The notes beneath the pieces are model-generated. The model made no database searches and had not been told where the DNA came from. It was given only the letters and a program-made list of their open reading frames with translations. DNA of 42,275 nucleotides, from positions 1-42,275 of the forward strand of contig JBBBWG010032374.1 of the NCBI GenBank assembly GCA_037176905.1, written 5' to 3'. Both the position numbers and the translations under genes were made by a program. The stretch is from Azolla pinnata (taxonomy: Eukaryota; Streptophyta; Polypodiopsida; Salviniales; Salviniaceae). Of the stretch, positions 1-12,500 are shown piece by piece. How positions within the stretch are numbered: the stretch's first letter is position 1; every line of letters begins with the position of its first letter.

Positions 1-1425
1 CTTCCTTTATTTATGGGAAAATTTACCAGAAAAAACAAAGCCCAGCAAAAATTTACAAATTGCAATTTGTTTTTTTAGCGCCTACCAAAGCTAGAATTTA
101 CAGATTTTAACGCCTAATTTTAAAAAAAAGTAACGCGCAATCGATTAATTAACACCAAATCAATCGATTGTGAATTCGATTAACATCGAATTAACTAGCT
201 GATTTAACGCTCGATCGCTTGATTAATAACAAATTAATGCGCTAATCGACCAATCAGGTTCTAAGATTACTAACTTTTTTGTCAATCGAATATAGTAAAG
301 GAATTCATTGGGATCAATCAGCGGGAAGCGATTATGAAAAAATTCACTAATAGCAAAATCAATTGGGTGTTACTTACTAGTGGAAGATAAGATTAGGCGT
401 TAATTTGTAATTTATGATTCTAGTTTGGCGTTAAAACGAGCAATTCTTGGTAATTCTCCCATTATTTATTTATTTCTGTAGCTATATATAATTTTATGTT
501 CATGGGAATTTCGTATTTGTTTTTTGAGAAAACTACCGCCGCCTAGCAAATTTATTACTTGCATTTCAACGCATACCAAAAAGCTAGAAATTATAGATTG
601 ATGCATAGTATTGTCTCCTTATGAGAATTAACACCCGATTAATTTATTAACACGGAACTAATTAGATTTTGAAATTAGTAACTTCTGTTAATCGAATACA
701 GTAAGGGAAGATTGTGACTAAGTAAACCGATTCTATACTTGTAAGAGAAGTATAGAATCGGTTAGCAAGAAGCGATTGGGAATTAATCGAGTAGCGATAA
801 AACTAGTCGTTAATTTATAATTTTTACCTTTACCATACGCCAAAATGTATTTAATGAACGTATAGCTCACGTATTTCTAGCTATTTATTTGTTTATTTAC
901 TTGCTTACAATTTTATTTGTTTGATTTGTTTGTTCATCTATCTAGATTTATGGACGTATAAATATCGACATATCTCTCTATATATTTCCATTGGATGCTT
1001 GTATTTATAATTATCATCGTACTCTTATAGATGAGTGGATATAGAAACATCATTGTAAGTTATTGTCTCATGGGCCAATATTGGCCTGAGAAGATATTAA
1101 TATACATTTTTTTCTTTCTTTCTCTCATATATATTGTTGTATTCATAGCAGTATCATCTCGTCAAAGTGTTGATACCAACAGCACTGAAGAACACGATCA
1201 ATATCGAGCACCAGCCCCGCTCTAATCAAACCGGGGACCTTAAGTCGCAGTACGAAGCACGATAACTTGCACCTTTGTCATGATCTCGACAGAACAGTCG
1301 TTTCCACACAACTGAGATATGGGGGAGAATACGGATCTCGACCTTTTCGTTACAACGGTTGAAAAACAGATGCCAAGACAGATCGACAGAGCAACAGGTC
1401 GAAGCCATCTATCTATCTATCTATC
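1..1425. other. AT-rich intergenic sequence, no gene recognised
   Basis: No convincing coding region. The first 870 bases are AT-rich and look like two diverged copies of one unit of roughly 450-480 bp. Shared landmarks appear in the same order in both: a 'cctaccaaagctagaa'-like block near 80 and 560, 'gtcaatcgaatatagtaa' near 290 against a similar block near 690, and 'ggcgttaatttgtaattt' near 395 against a similar block near 810. A hairpin lies at 725-763. The 64-aa and 60-aa open frames at 1031-1225 and 1226-1408 have no recognisable motif. Confidence 0.6.
725..763. repeat. 16-bp perfect inverted repeat (hairpin)
   Basis: The left arm AACCGATTCTATACTT (725-740) and the right arm (748-763) are exact reverse complements separated by a 7-base spacer. 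It sits in the second copy of the AT-rich duplication and has no counterpart at the equivalent place in the first copy. It could be a local inversion-duplication or the tip of a small hairpin element. No function is inferred. Confidence 0.85.
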
Positions 1426-2285
1426 ATGCCACCGCCACCATCATCATCATTGCACACGCACATAGCCATGTCCACATGCCCATATGCATGTACATGCATG
1501 CGCATGCACACCACGCGGATGCGCACATGCACATGCACATGCACATACGCGCAGTCACATGCTCATGCACATACGCGCAGTCACATGCTCATGCACGTGC
1601 GCACAAAGTACACCCACGTGCATGTGCATCCACAACCGCACACATGCATCCACATGCATCCACATGCATGTCCACAACTGCATCCACATGCATGTCCACA
1701 TTTGCATCCACATGCATCCACATGCATGTCCTCAACTGCATCCACATGCATCCACACGCATGTCCTCAACTGCATCCACATGCATCCACATGCGCCACTT
1801 GCACATACAGCCACAGCCACATGCACATCCACATGCACATACAGCCACACCCACATGCACACCCACATGCGCATCCACATGCACATACACATGCATGCCC
1901 ACATGGACATGCGCATGCACATCCACACCCACATCCACATGCATCCGCATGCACGTGCACATGCACAGCCACGCCCACATCCACATGCATCCACATGCAC
2001 GTCCGCAAATAACAATGGCACATCCACATGCGCATACGCGGCACCCGGATGCACATCCACATGCATCCGCATGCATCCACATGCACCTCCACAAATCACA
2101 ATCGCACGTCCACATGCGCATGCACGACACCCGCATGCACATCCACATGCGCACGCCCACATGCATCCACATGCATCCACATGCATCAAAATGCACATCC
2201 ACATGCACGCCCGCGTGCAATGCTCACATGCGGCGCCCACATGCACATGCACATGCACATGCACATGCACATGCAGACATGCGGG
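1426..2285. repeat. CATGCA/CATCCA hexamer-dodecamer satellite
   Basis: About 860 bp built from degenerate CATCCA, CATGCA, CACATG and CGCATG hexamers, often as the 12-mer CATCCACATGCA. The left edge has (ATCT)n and (CATCAT)n. The tract lacks stop codons in all three forward frames and two reverse frames, so it produces overlapping 150-350-aa open frames rich in His, Met, Thr and Cys; these follow from the repeat and are not genes. It is dense in CATGCA, the core of the plant RY element, and ends about 250 bp before the DRIP-like start codon. Confidence 0.9.
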
Positions 2286-2304
2286 CATACGCATACGCCC
2301 CACA

Positions 2305-2337
2305 TACGGTCCATGTACGGTCCATGTACGGTCCATG
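2305..2337. repeat. 11-bp tandem repeat, three copies
   Basis: Three exact copies of TACGGTCCATG at 2305, 2316 and 2327, immediately after the CATGCA satellite and upstream of the DRIP-like gene. Confidence 0.9.
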
Positions 2338-2396
2338 TTCCTGGGGCTCACCAGGTTTCCATCGCCACGACGAAGCCATGACAGGAAAAACCCTAG

Positions 2397-2478
2397 CTCT
2401 CTCTCTCTCTCTCTCTCTCTGTTTCAGGACGACATTTGATGCAGACGCCATCACCATCGCCATCGCCATCGCCATCGC
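2397..2478. repeat. (CT)n and (GCCATC)n microsatellites in DRIP-like 5' leader
   Basis: A pyrimidine run of alternating C and T (about 2397-2420) is followed by about five GCCATC hexamers (about 2448-2478). Both lie within about 140 bp of the start codon at 2539 and probably belong to the 5' UTR or core promoter. CT-rich tracts are common in plant leaders; the role here is inferred. Confidence 0.7.
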
Positions 2479-2538
2479 CAGGAGCAGGCTGCGTTTCTCC
2501 AGCCCTGCTGCAGCATCTCCTCCCTCCATGATCCGGCC

Positions 2539-5500
2539 ATGTCTCGCAACAAGGTGAAGGTGGCCCGGCCGCCCATCATCCTCTGCCTCCAGTGCCCGCT
2601 CTGTTCCAACCTCGTCCACGAAGCTACCACAATCTCAGAATGCCTCCACACATGTAAGTGTACCGCTTCCACCTCCGGAGCTTTGTCATACAACTGCTCC
2701 TCCAGCAATCGTGGTCTTACCCGGTTTTCGATAGATGATCTTCCAATCTCTCGGTGCTCGCTACCGTTATGAAGGGCTTTGAGATTCATATCGCGTCCGC
2801 CATTATATATTGTTGGATCGATCGCGACCCGATCTGATGAGCCTCCAGTGAGCCTAATGTTGAAGATTGTTGTGTGGGTGCAAAGAGGTGAAGTGGAGCT
2901 TTCGAAGCTCTATTTATCCTTTGATTTGTTGTGCATAACAATGGAATAATCCTTGGCATTGGAATCTCGAGCTTCCACTGAGCATGATGTTGAAAGTCTA
3001 TCCTGCTACATGTGGGGAATGTGAAAATTTTTCACCCACCTGTCAATGGTGGCGTATAAATAAGCTCATGATGTGTTTGAAAGTGTGTCAGGAATCACGA
3101 AGGAACAGAATATATCCATTAGGATTTTCCATACGTTAAACAATCTAGAAATGCAAGGAATAGCAGGCTCTTTATGAAAGCTACGAAATAACACAATTGG
3201 CATCAGACCTATGCATTTTTGTATACATCAGTATTTAGTGTGGCTTGGCCTGGATATCCATAAGACAATTAGCTCCTTTGCATTCTAGTAGATTGCACAT
3301 GTATTTGGTCTTTCTTGTCCTGAATATCTTCTAGACAACTGCAATTAAACATGCGCATTCGAGCATGTACTTGGTTTTGCCTGTGCTGGATATATTCAAG
3401 ATGCTTAGCATTGGACATTTTCATTCACATAGATTGCATATGTGTTTGAGTTTGCTTGTCCTCGGTAGCTTCACGATAGTTAGCATCAAACATATTCACT
3501 TGAGTAGATCGCATTTGTATTTGATTTTGTTTGTCGTGGATATCTTCAAGGTAAAATCAGCATTGAACGTATGCATTCTGGTAATCTCGTTTTGTATTTG
3601 ATCTCGCCCTGTATTAACGGAAGGCAGAGCAAAGTATATTTGCTATGATATCACACTTTCCATTGAACCGGGCATATTCATTTCAGTGATCTTTTTGGTG
3701 TGACAAAAATGAACATTGACATTATTATGAAATTCATCTGACTCTCGAATCTCCTTTTCTTTCTAATGCAGTTTGCAGAGCTTGCATTTACCAACATTTA
3801 GGAGACAACGAAAATGATTGCTGTCCAATATGTAATGTAAATCTTGGGTGTTCACCTCTCGAGAAACTGAGGTCTGTAAGTTCATCTCCTCCTAGAAATT
3901 TCTTAGTCCTTCGATCAATGGCTGTGCTGAAAATGATGGCTGTCTTCTATGCAATGTGCATCTTGGTTCACCTCTTGACGTCTAATGGTCATAACTTCTC
4001 CACTTTTCTGGTTTCTGATGCATTCACAGTTTATCACACAACATGCTCATATTGCGTACAAAGTGTGTTGCTTTGCTGATGTTGGTGGGGCTTGCTGTAA
4101 ATCTGTGAATGTCTTTGTTTCCTTTGTGAAGTAGTTGTATTAGATGATCTTATACCAAAGAAGAAGAAATAGTATGTGTATTTTAAAGGGTTTCGAGAAA
4201 TGCGGATTTCAGAAACAGCCAGATAAACACCACACTTCTCCCTGGTTTACAGGAATCTTTTATCTGAATTAACATGTACTTAGGATTGATGGGATGGTTT
4301 TGAAATCGACCAAGCAGACAAGTCGTTTGAATCTTAGGAGTTTCGGTTCAATCCTCACCACATGGGATAATGTAAACAGTAAGACATCAGCAAAGTCATA
4401 TTGAATCTGATCCGGAGAAATGTTATCCTAAGGTTTGAGAGGTTCATGTGTAAATACCTGTTGAACCAACGTGAAGGTGGGGAGATGTTGACTTGGGGAT
4501 GGAAGTTCCTTGCCTTCCTCTCAGCATCTTGAAGATTCTGGCATGTTTACTCTCTACCTTAGAGCGCCTTATAAAAAGCATGCTTTGGACTACAAACCCT
4601 TAATCTTGTTCAAGCTAGATTTATTTCTTTTTCTTGTGCTTCACATGTCAAGGTTCTTTTCCTGTGCATGACTTGGGCATAATTGTGAGAGCAACAGTGC
4701 ATCTGTTGTTTCTGTAAAGATCGTACTATGATGCAACCCCACACCAGTATAGCTGTTGTTTCTGTAAATATCTGTACCGTGATGATTCTGAAGAACAGTA
4801 TATCTGCTATCTCCCGAACTCCAGCAGTTCTTGACTTGACGATGTAACTCAATTTTGTTTCCATGAGAAGCTCCATGTTGACAATTATATTGTATCAGAG
4901 CATGGTACAAAGACTCTTTCCTGCATGTACATTTTGGTGGTTAAGCAGTCTCTTCCATTAATTTTGAATCCTGGTTTGCCGAATGGGAGTTTCATGGCCA
5001 AGGGTGTTTGCAAGTTATCTGTATATCATGGATCGAAAATGTACCCGTTTGCTTTGAAATTTAATAATAGACCAGAAAAAAAGTAACAGTATGCATAATT
5101 ATGATCGTAATTAGCATGTATAAACAGACTGGAGATCACTAGCACTTACAGTGAGGAGTGAAATTGTTCTATAGTTAGGGATTCCCGCGAAAGAAATACA
5201 TGACTAGAAGTCAGAGGTTCTGTTGTACATCTCATTTTTCCGTTTACTTTTGCAGGGTCGATAATCAGTTCAACGATGTACGGACCAAGATTTTTCCAAC
5301 TGCTCCAAGAAGGCGGACCGATGATGATGTTTCATCTCCTGTCCGTCGAAAAGAAAGATCCTTATCCTCCCTTGGTATTGGTACTGTTTCTTCATCACAT
5401 CCAGGGTTTGTAAGTAGACGCACGAAATCGGTTTCTAGGAGACCAGCAACAGCACGGGATACGTCTTCGGATGAAGACATTGTGTATACGAGAGCAGGAA

Positions 5501-7755
5501 AAGCACAGAAGAAAAAGATATCCGACAGAGAATCGCAACAAGAATCCAGTCCAGAGAGAGGTTCCACAGAATCCTGGGAAAGTGATGCATTTGGAAGAGG
5601 TGATACTGTCTGTGACGATTATGGCTATGGTCTATCGACATCAAAGAGAGATCAGCATACTTCTGGCAAACTGGTGCCTCAGGGATTGCACAGCTCTGAT
5701 GGCAGATCCTCCTCAAAGCTCGGGCAAGTTATCAAGTCTCGAGGCTTGGAGACACCCAAGAGGATACCTAATGAGAGGCACATGTACAGCGACAGGGCTC
5801 AAACACTGTTCTCAAGATCGATAGAGGAAGATTTGATCGATAATTCTCCGTTAGCACAGCTTGCTGAGATTGCAGTTGATGAAGCACGGCAAAGCAGCAT
5901 TTCGAGGAGCAGAACTCGAGGTCCTCGAGCACAACGGGGGAGATGGAGAAACGTTGAGACAAAATGTCCGGCGGTTGGTGGAATCCTAAGCTGGAAAATG
6001 ATGCTAGAGAATCTTCGTAGTGAAGTTACATTGCAAGTGAAGAAGGATAAATCTAATATCCTATCACCTCCTAAGACGAATTCAACATCCAAAAAGCCTC
6101 CTCCAAATAATAAGACTTCCAGTGCGGTTAAGTCCCCTCAAACCATGCCTCCTGCACCCATTGTCAATCATGCTAAAGCAAGCACAGGCTTTTGGTTCTC
6201 ATTGGAAGCAGCAGAAGACCAGTAAGTATTTGTCCCCTTTTCCGGTAAGAACATGCACCTGAACTGCTCCAACTTATGTGTGGAACGGTTACTGCAGATC
6301 TGGTGTATGCTCCCTCCCTCAGATATCTTCACGTTATCTCAGAATCAAGTGAGTCATGCAATAACATTCTGTACAAAATATATCATCTATTATTCTGCGG
6401 GTATGTTTAGAATGTGTTTTCTTATGGGAAGCTTCATGCCTGCAGGAATGGAAAGCTTCCAGTGTCTAGTGTCAAAAAATACCTCGTGAAGAAACTTGAT
6501 CTTCAGAATGAAAGTGAGGTAGCGTCATTGAATCCATCCTGTCTTGTTAAAAAGAATTCATTCTGATCTACAGCAGGGGCTAGATTTTAATGTCTAAAAT
6601 CATGCATTGTTGAGCTTCAAAAATTGAAATAGGCATGATGCAAACAATTTGAGGAGTATATGGTGCACATCACATTTCTGATATCATTGTTATCTCTTTC
6701 GTATGTAGAAGACAACAGATGAAACAGAAACTGTGCATGTACATGTGAACAAAAACTTCCAATACTACCCCTATTATTTAGACGTTATATGGATCCTATA
6801 ACCTTAATTGTAACAAACTAAATTTGATCATAGCACTACTCCAAGCAGTTGAATAGAACTTACTTCGTTACTTACTGTAAATGGACAAACAAACATACAG
6901 CTGATACTGCAGAGTGCCCTCCTAAGTTCATGTGTATGATGCCATGATTCTTGTGTTACTTCATGTGTTTTTAATTTCGACTGAAAAAATAGAATAATGT
7001 TGTCTAGGTCTATCAAGTGAACTGTTGTGAAAATTGTCCCCAGCAATGTCATATTCAAGCAATAAAAGTAGTGACAGTATTATCTGGTGTAATAAATTAC
7101 TCAAACATACATTCGCCATAAAAATGTTCAAAGACTCGAATTTTATATGTAAGTATGCATATTCCTTAGGCATATATAATAGTAGCTGAAATGGCCAATG
7201 TAGCTAATTTCTTATGAGATTAGTAACTGAACCCAAAATATTGATTTCTACAGAATCTCAAAATCATTCAAGATTATCTTCACTGTCATCTGCTAATTCT
7301 TTTCTATAGATGTCCCATATAGCTCAGGCTTGAAATAGATATTCATTTACATAAACGTGAGATATACAGCAGCTTCAATAACTTCCTATCATTGTGAAAT
7401 ATAATGTTCAAACAGCTCTTTTGGATGTACGAAGCATACACGTAATGTATACATATATATAGATGAAATTTATATATGTGTGTTTAGGATCTATCTTGAT
7501 TGTTGTGGTTAAAAGAAGTTATTGAACTTGCTATTGCTGCAGGTGGAGGTAAGATGTAGAGGCCAGCCTGTTCTTGGGAACTTGCCTTTGGAGAAGGTAC
7601 AAAACATTTGGTTGGCAACTACCTCTTCGTTTGAATTGCTGCCTGCTTTGAAGCAACTGAACATTGCCGCTCGAGAAGACAAATACTGGTCTCAGTTCAT
7701 GAGTAAACCTGCTGATGATTGTGTCATGGTTTTGACCTATTCTCGAAAACTCTGA
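2539..7755 (+). CDS. DRIP-like RING E3 ubiquitin ligase (RING + RAWUL)
   Basis: Six exons join in consistent phase: 2539-2653, 3772-3871, 5256-6221, 6298-6348, 6446-6518 and 7543-7755 (stop TGA), giving about 505 aa. All introns read GT-AG. The N-terminus carries a C3HC4 RING with ligands C19, C22, C35, H37, C40, C43, C56 and C59; the ECLHTFC motif is split across intron 1. The centre is basic and Ser-rich, probably disordered, with the family-typical RRKERSLSSL stretch. The C-terminal part (PQISSRYLRIKNGKLPVSSV onward) matches the RAWUL-type ubiquitin-like domain of DRIP/PCGF proteins. In Arabidopsis, DRIP1/2 are nuclear E3 ligases that ubiquitinate DREB2A and so restrain drought responses. 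The start is the first ATG after an in-frame stop at 2437. It converges with TAF1. Family assignment is firm; the DREB2A target is inferred from homology. Confidence 0.92.
3213..3595. repeat. Degenerate 68-76-bp minisatellite in DRIP-like intron 1
   Basis: About five diverged copies of a unit following the pattern 'gcatgtatttggttttgcttgtcctggatatcttcaag...ttagcatt...cattc'. Copy starts are near 3223, 3295, 3363, 3435 and 3511. It generates the 78-aa open frame at 3365-3601, which I do not regard as a gene. Confidence 0.75.
3872..5255 (+). other. DRIP-like intron 2 (1.4 kb)
   Basis: GT-AG intron between the RING exon and the large central exon. It has a small diverged tandem block near 4700-4800 (unit about 50 bp with 'ctgttgtttctgtaaa') and nothing else recognised. 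The 88-89-aa reverse frames at 4610-4910 come from this block. Confidence 0.75.
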
Positions 7756-7860
7756 TACCGTCTGTGGCTCCCGAATCAAGTCAAATTAGTCCCTATTCAT
7801 GAGCATACCTGTTGATGATAGTGTCATGGTTTTGACATATTCTCAAAATTTCTGGTACAT
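7693..7860 (+). repeat. Tandem duplication of the DRIP-like C-terminal coding end
   Basis: The end of exon 6 (about 7695-7755, encoding FMSKPADDCVMVLTYSRKL) is repeated at a 100-bp offset (about 7795-7860) in the 3' flank. The copy still reads MSIPVDDSVMVLTYSQN in one frame but has drifted and lies after the stop codon. Confidence 0.8.
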
Positions 7861-9591
7861 GCTTGAAGCCTTGGAAACCAATGAGTTGTGGTTGGCCAGA
7901 GTTTTCCATTGGAGTGTGTTGGTGAGTTATATATGTAGCTACCAGTCCTTTGCAAGCAATATGAGATTTGGAGGCTGTATTCAGATGCCTTCAAAATTTT
8001 CTCGTCGAGTAATTTATCAGACCATCACTTTATAATGTTTTACCCCTTGTGAGCAAACATTTAGCATCAAAATACGGAGCTTCATGATTGATTTTCCTAA
8101 TAAATCTTTTGGCATTTTTTCCTGAAATTCATCAATTGTAAAGAAGAGGACCTGGATTTTCAAATGACTGATCCATGAACGTTTGAAGTAAACGTGTTTG
8201 GATTTCAAACTGGATGTGGAAGCATGCAAAATTGAAGCTTGATATTCTATCATAAGAACCATGCCATACTAATGCAAATATTTATTTATACTTTCAACAT
8301 CTCGGAAACAAGACATGTATATATGCTCGATATCTTGTGGTCACACAACAGTATACTGCTACCATGCTTTACTCTCTTGAATGCGTGCTTAACATGCCTG
8401 AATATGCAAAAATCTGAAACACTCTCATGCAAATATTTCTCATTTCTACGAGCAAATATTTCTCAACATTTCTACAAGCAAATTGCATATGCTGTATAAT
8501 AACCTCATCAAACTTCAAACGAATGCTGTGGAAAGAGTGGTACAGTCATGTTTCTCCTATAGAGTTATCTATGAACAGCGTGTACAGAAATTATTGACTA
8601 GATCAGCGAACCAAAAAATTCAAGCGAGATCATGACAGAAAAGTCATCAACGGAGAGAATGTGCCCAGAAATTATGTTATTCTAGTTAGATGCCCAAATT
8701 CAATGTAATACAGCAAAAAAAATTCTTGCATTCACTTCTCATAACCCCAAATTTCTTTGTTAGATGTAAAGATAAAAGCAACAGTGACTAACAAGTGAAT
8801 CTCACAAAGTTTCTTTCTTCACATGCTTAAGAGGGGGATCCTTCAATGAAGCAAAGAAGCAGTGACCAACAAACAGATCCCACACAGCGAATCTCACAAA
8901 TACGTGCAAAGACAAAGAGCTTAAATGAAGCAAAGATACAAGTGATCCATTTCTGGCATATGTTGTTTTAGTAAAATGGGTATAAAACAAGTCTTAAACT
9001 GAGAATCAAAACAAAAACTTGATGATTAGATATTCTGGTTCACTATTTGACTTCTTTATATACAAACTCCAAGAATGTTGATAAACTGCTGCCAAACTTG
9101 CAGTTATCTGCTACTTCCACATGGAGCAACTCAATTTCTAGAGTGACAGACTTTCTGAATATATAACATCTCAATGACCATCTTTCAATCCCGCATCAGG
9201 CAGTAGTGTTCTGACATAAAAATTGTTACACCTTCATTTTCTTTCCGACTCCTGCAACTGACTAAAACTACCCTACTAAACAAAAGACCTCCAAAAATGG
9301 ATGGGGATCGGGTGGTCTCTTGCCAGAAGAAGAAACAACTATGGGGGAACATGAGCAAATTAATGTACAAAGAATGAGATACATTTTTCTGAACTTCCCT
9401 TTTTTGAACATTTTTCTTGCCCAAAAAGCTTAAACTGGGAAGAAAATTCAGGCTGAAAGGATGAGGATTAGATTACAAGAAACGAGACACGAGAGCTAAT
9501 TTACAAGTGTTCCCAATCTGCACATGCACACGAGATCAGAGGCGGGAACCGAGATCAAAGAGGAATAAACAGTAAAAAGACGCCAATCAGA
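7756..9591. other. Convergent intergenic region between DRIP-like gene and TAF1
   Basis: It holds both 3' UTRs. Besides the duplicated coding end at 7795-7860, there is a loose repeat at about 8779-8960 ('gtgaatctcacaaa', 'aatgaagcaaag' twice each). The 60-86-aa open frames here show no domain or codon-usage signal. No RNA gene was recognised. Confidence 0.6.
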
Positions 9592-12500
9592 TTAATACGG
9601 TTGCACAGATCTCCGATTGGTGGCCCTTGATGGAGCAGTATACATCTGATGATGATCATCGAACCTTTCAATTGTAGACTCTGCTTCAGCTAGTTCATAA
9701 GCTCTCTCCTGTAAAAGCTTATCACAAATCACAACAAGACGATCAGCTAAAGGTGGGATCCCTGGATTTCTGTTATCATTGTAGATATGTGCATTCTTCG
9801 CTATCTGCCATACATCGCTTCGAAACTCCTCCCCACTCTTGTAGGTAAGCTTCCTTGCTTTCTCTCGTATTGTGGACAAGTCCATTGGGTATTTAATCAC
9901 ATCCAAGTAATCAGGTGCGTCCTTCTTAGTAACTGGCTTCAGAAAAAGCAAAGAACCATCACTCTTCCTCAAAATATCAGCCACACTCTCAAGAATATTT
10001 GCCAGCAGTACCTGCGACATAAATAAACAGTTAAATCATCAAACATGGCTAAAGAAAAAGCGTTACAAAAAGATAAACCAGTAAAAAAACATTTGATGGT
10101 GTCATGGTGGCATCAGACAGATACCCGAAACATTAGATGGAGACATTGCATAAGCGAAAAAAAAATCATATTCATGGATACGGAAGTCCTACCAGGATCA
10201 GAGTACATCGACATCAGAACAGCAGTGACTTAATTTTCAGGAATTGTTATATTTTTTGATGTCAGTAGATACCAGTTGACAATTACAGAAATAGTATATC
10301 TATGCAGCATACAAGTGACCAACTATGAAGGTAAGACAATTTCCATGAAGGCAATTCCCTTCTTCATGGTATTCACAATAGGTTGATTTTTTTACCAGAT
10401 ACAAGCCTCAACACAGAAAAAAGAAATATGAGAAGGGCAAAGTATCTTTCTTTCGAGACGAAAGAAAGAGGTAATATTGTGATTGTAAGGGATTCTCAGT
10501 ACTGGGCAACATGATCCCTGTTACAATGATGGAGTAAACATGATGCCAAAATATCCTGCTATATTTAATGGCTTCCATCATGCATTATATCTTATGGTAT
10601 GCATATTCTTCGGCCATTCTTTGTGACATAGTGGTTTAGGGTTTTCATTTAGAAACCTTATGAATCTTCTTATTTGATTCGATTTCCTTTGTTATGATGT
10701 CTATCGCAGACAGAGAACTTCCAAATGACAATATTATAAACTTCTATAACCAGAAAAAGGAAAAACAATTTCTGCGGGAGGACAAAATTTTTAGATGCAA
10801 TAAAGATACAGGTATATCGCACCTCTCCACCCTTCCTCCTCTTATTTTGGTGGTGGTGGGAATACTCGGGAGCGTTATCCTGCGAGTCGTCCTCCATCGA
10901 GGCTCGCCTCTTCGCATTGGTGCATCTCTCCTGATAAGGCGACGATTTATCTCTGGCAGCTCTTTTCCCTTGAGATGCAATCCTATCTTTCCTTATTTTC
11001 TGCTTATCCCTCTCAGGAACTTTTCTTGCTGATGGATGTTGCCACTCAATCTCTTCTTGTTCCTGCTCCGACTCTGTTTCTTCTTGCCATCTTTCTCTCT
11101 CATTTGACTCCCTATGTATGTCCCTCTCCCTTGGCCAGTTGTGCTCGCGCTCTGTTTCTTTCCGTGGCATGTCCCTCTCCATTTCATGCCATTGGTACAC
11201 CCTCCCCATTTGTGGTCTTGTCTCTACCACATCCCTCCTACGCTGTGCTCTCTCTGTTTCTCTTTGTTGCTCCAATTCCAACCTCTGTCTTTCTTTCCTG
11301 AGTCTTTCTTTCTGTAACTGTTCCTCCATTTTCCACTCCAGCATCCTCCTTTCAGCATCTGCATTTTCCTTCTCTTTCTGCCTTTCTTTCTCCTCTTCAG
11401 CTCTTCTACGCTTCTTTTCCTCTCTCGCTAATGCCTTGCGCTTCTCTTTTTCTTCTCTCCGTATTTTCTTTTCTTCACGTCGGCTGCTTACTTCAAACAG
11501 TTCTTTTTCCATCCTTTCACCATCTGACTGTGAATGTAAGATGTCCTCTTCAGCAGACTTCCTGGGAATTGTCGTCCTGAAATGGCCATCACTTTCTTCT
11601 GTATCAGCTTCGGTTTTCATCTGGGAGCCACGTTGCATCTGATCCCTACCAAATATATCCAGTGTTCCCTTTTTATCTCTGACAGGTGATTCACAATGAC
11701 TAGCTGAATCCAAGTTCTTGATCTTCATATCTTCATTTAGGGGAACTTCAAAGTCGCTTCTTGCCCTTTTCGGTATTTTTATCTTCTTTAAAATATTTTG
11801 ACCTCCTTCCATTGTTTTTGATGCATCTGCTGATGCATTTTTGACATTGGACACAGGAGTCACAGAACTATCAACTGTTTTACTTGTGCTCGGTAAGGCT
11901 GCATCAAAACTGCTTGGAATCGGAAGTTTAATCTTCTTTATCAGACTGCTCTTCTCTGATACAGTGTTTGTGCTTGATGGTACAGAGTCGATGTTGCCAG
12001 AAAATGGGAGCTTTATTTTAAGGCTTGGAATCTTTTGTACTGTGGCATTGTTAGCTGGTTTTGGCGTTGCCATAGGCAGTGGAGATTGTTCTTTCTCTTG
12101 CACTGCAGCAGGTGCAGGACCGGATGAGATTTTCAAGGTGATCCTTGGGGTCACAATGCCAGTGGCTGGTGAAGGTAGTTGCTCTTTCTCTTTGATGGGG
12201 CCAACTACAGTTTTGAAAGTTATCTTTGGCGTTACAAGATTGTTTGTGGGCACCGGAGGCTCTTCCTTCTCTTGTGCAGGAGCTTTGGCACCTTTCAAAG
12301 TAATCTTTGGCATTACAACACTATTTTCAAGGGGAGAAGCTTGTTCTTTCTCTTGAACAGGGCCATTGGAACTTTTCAATGTGATTTTAATGCCTTGCCG
12401 GGAGGGTTGTGCCACATCACCAGTATCGATGTTTTCAATTTTCAGAGCATTGGCTCTTCCCTCCTCCGTATATAGCGGGCATACTTTCTTATTGGTGCGC

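Noticed and set aside
1359..2557. Overlapping 217-357-aa forward frames and a 256-aa reverse frame
   Set aside because: They come from the CATGCA/CATCCA hexamer repeat, which lacks stop codons in several frames. Composition is pure repeat and no domain is present.
11118..12356. Forward frames of 171-174 aa opposite TAF1 exon 19
   Set aside because: Antisense shadows of a strongly biased Lys/Glu/Arg coding region.
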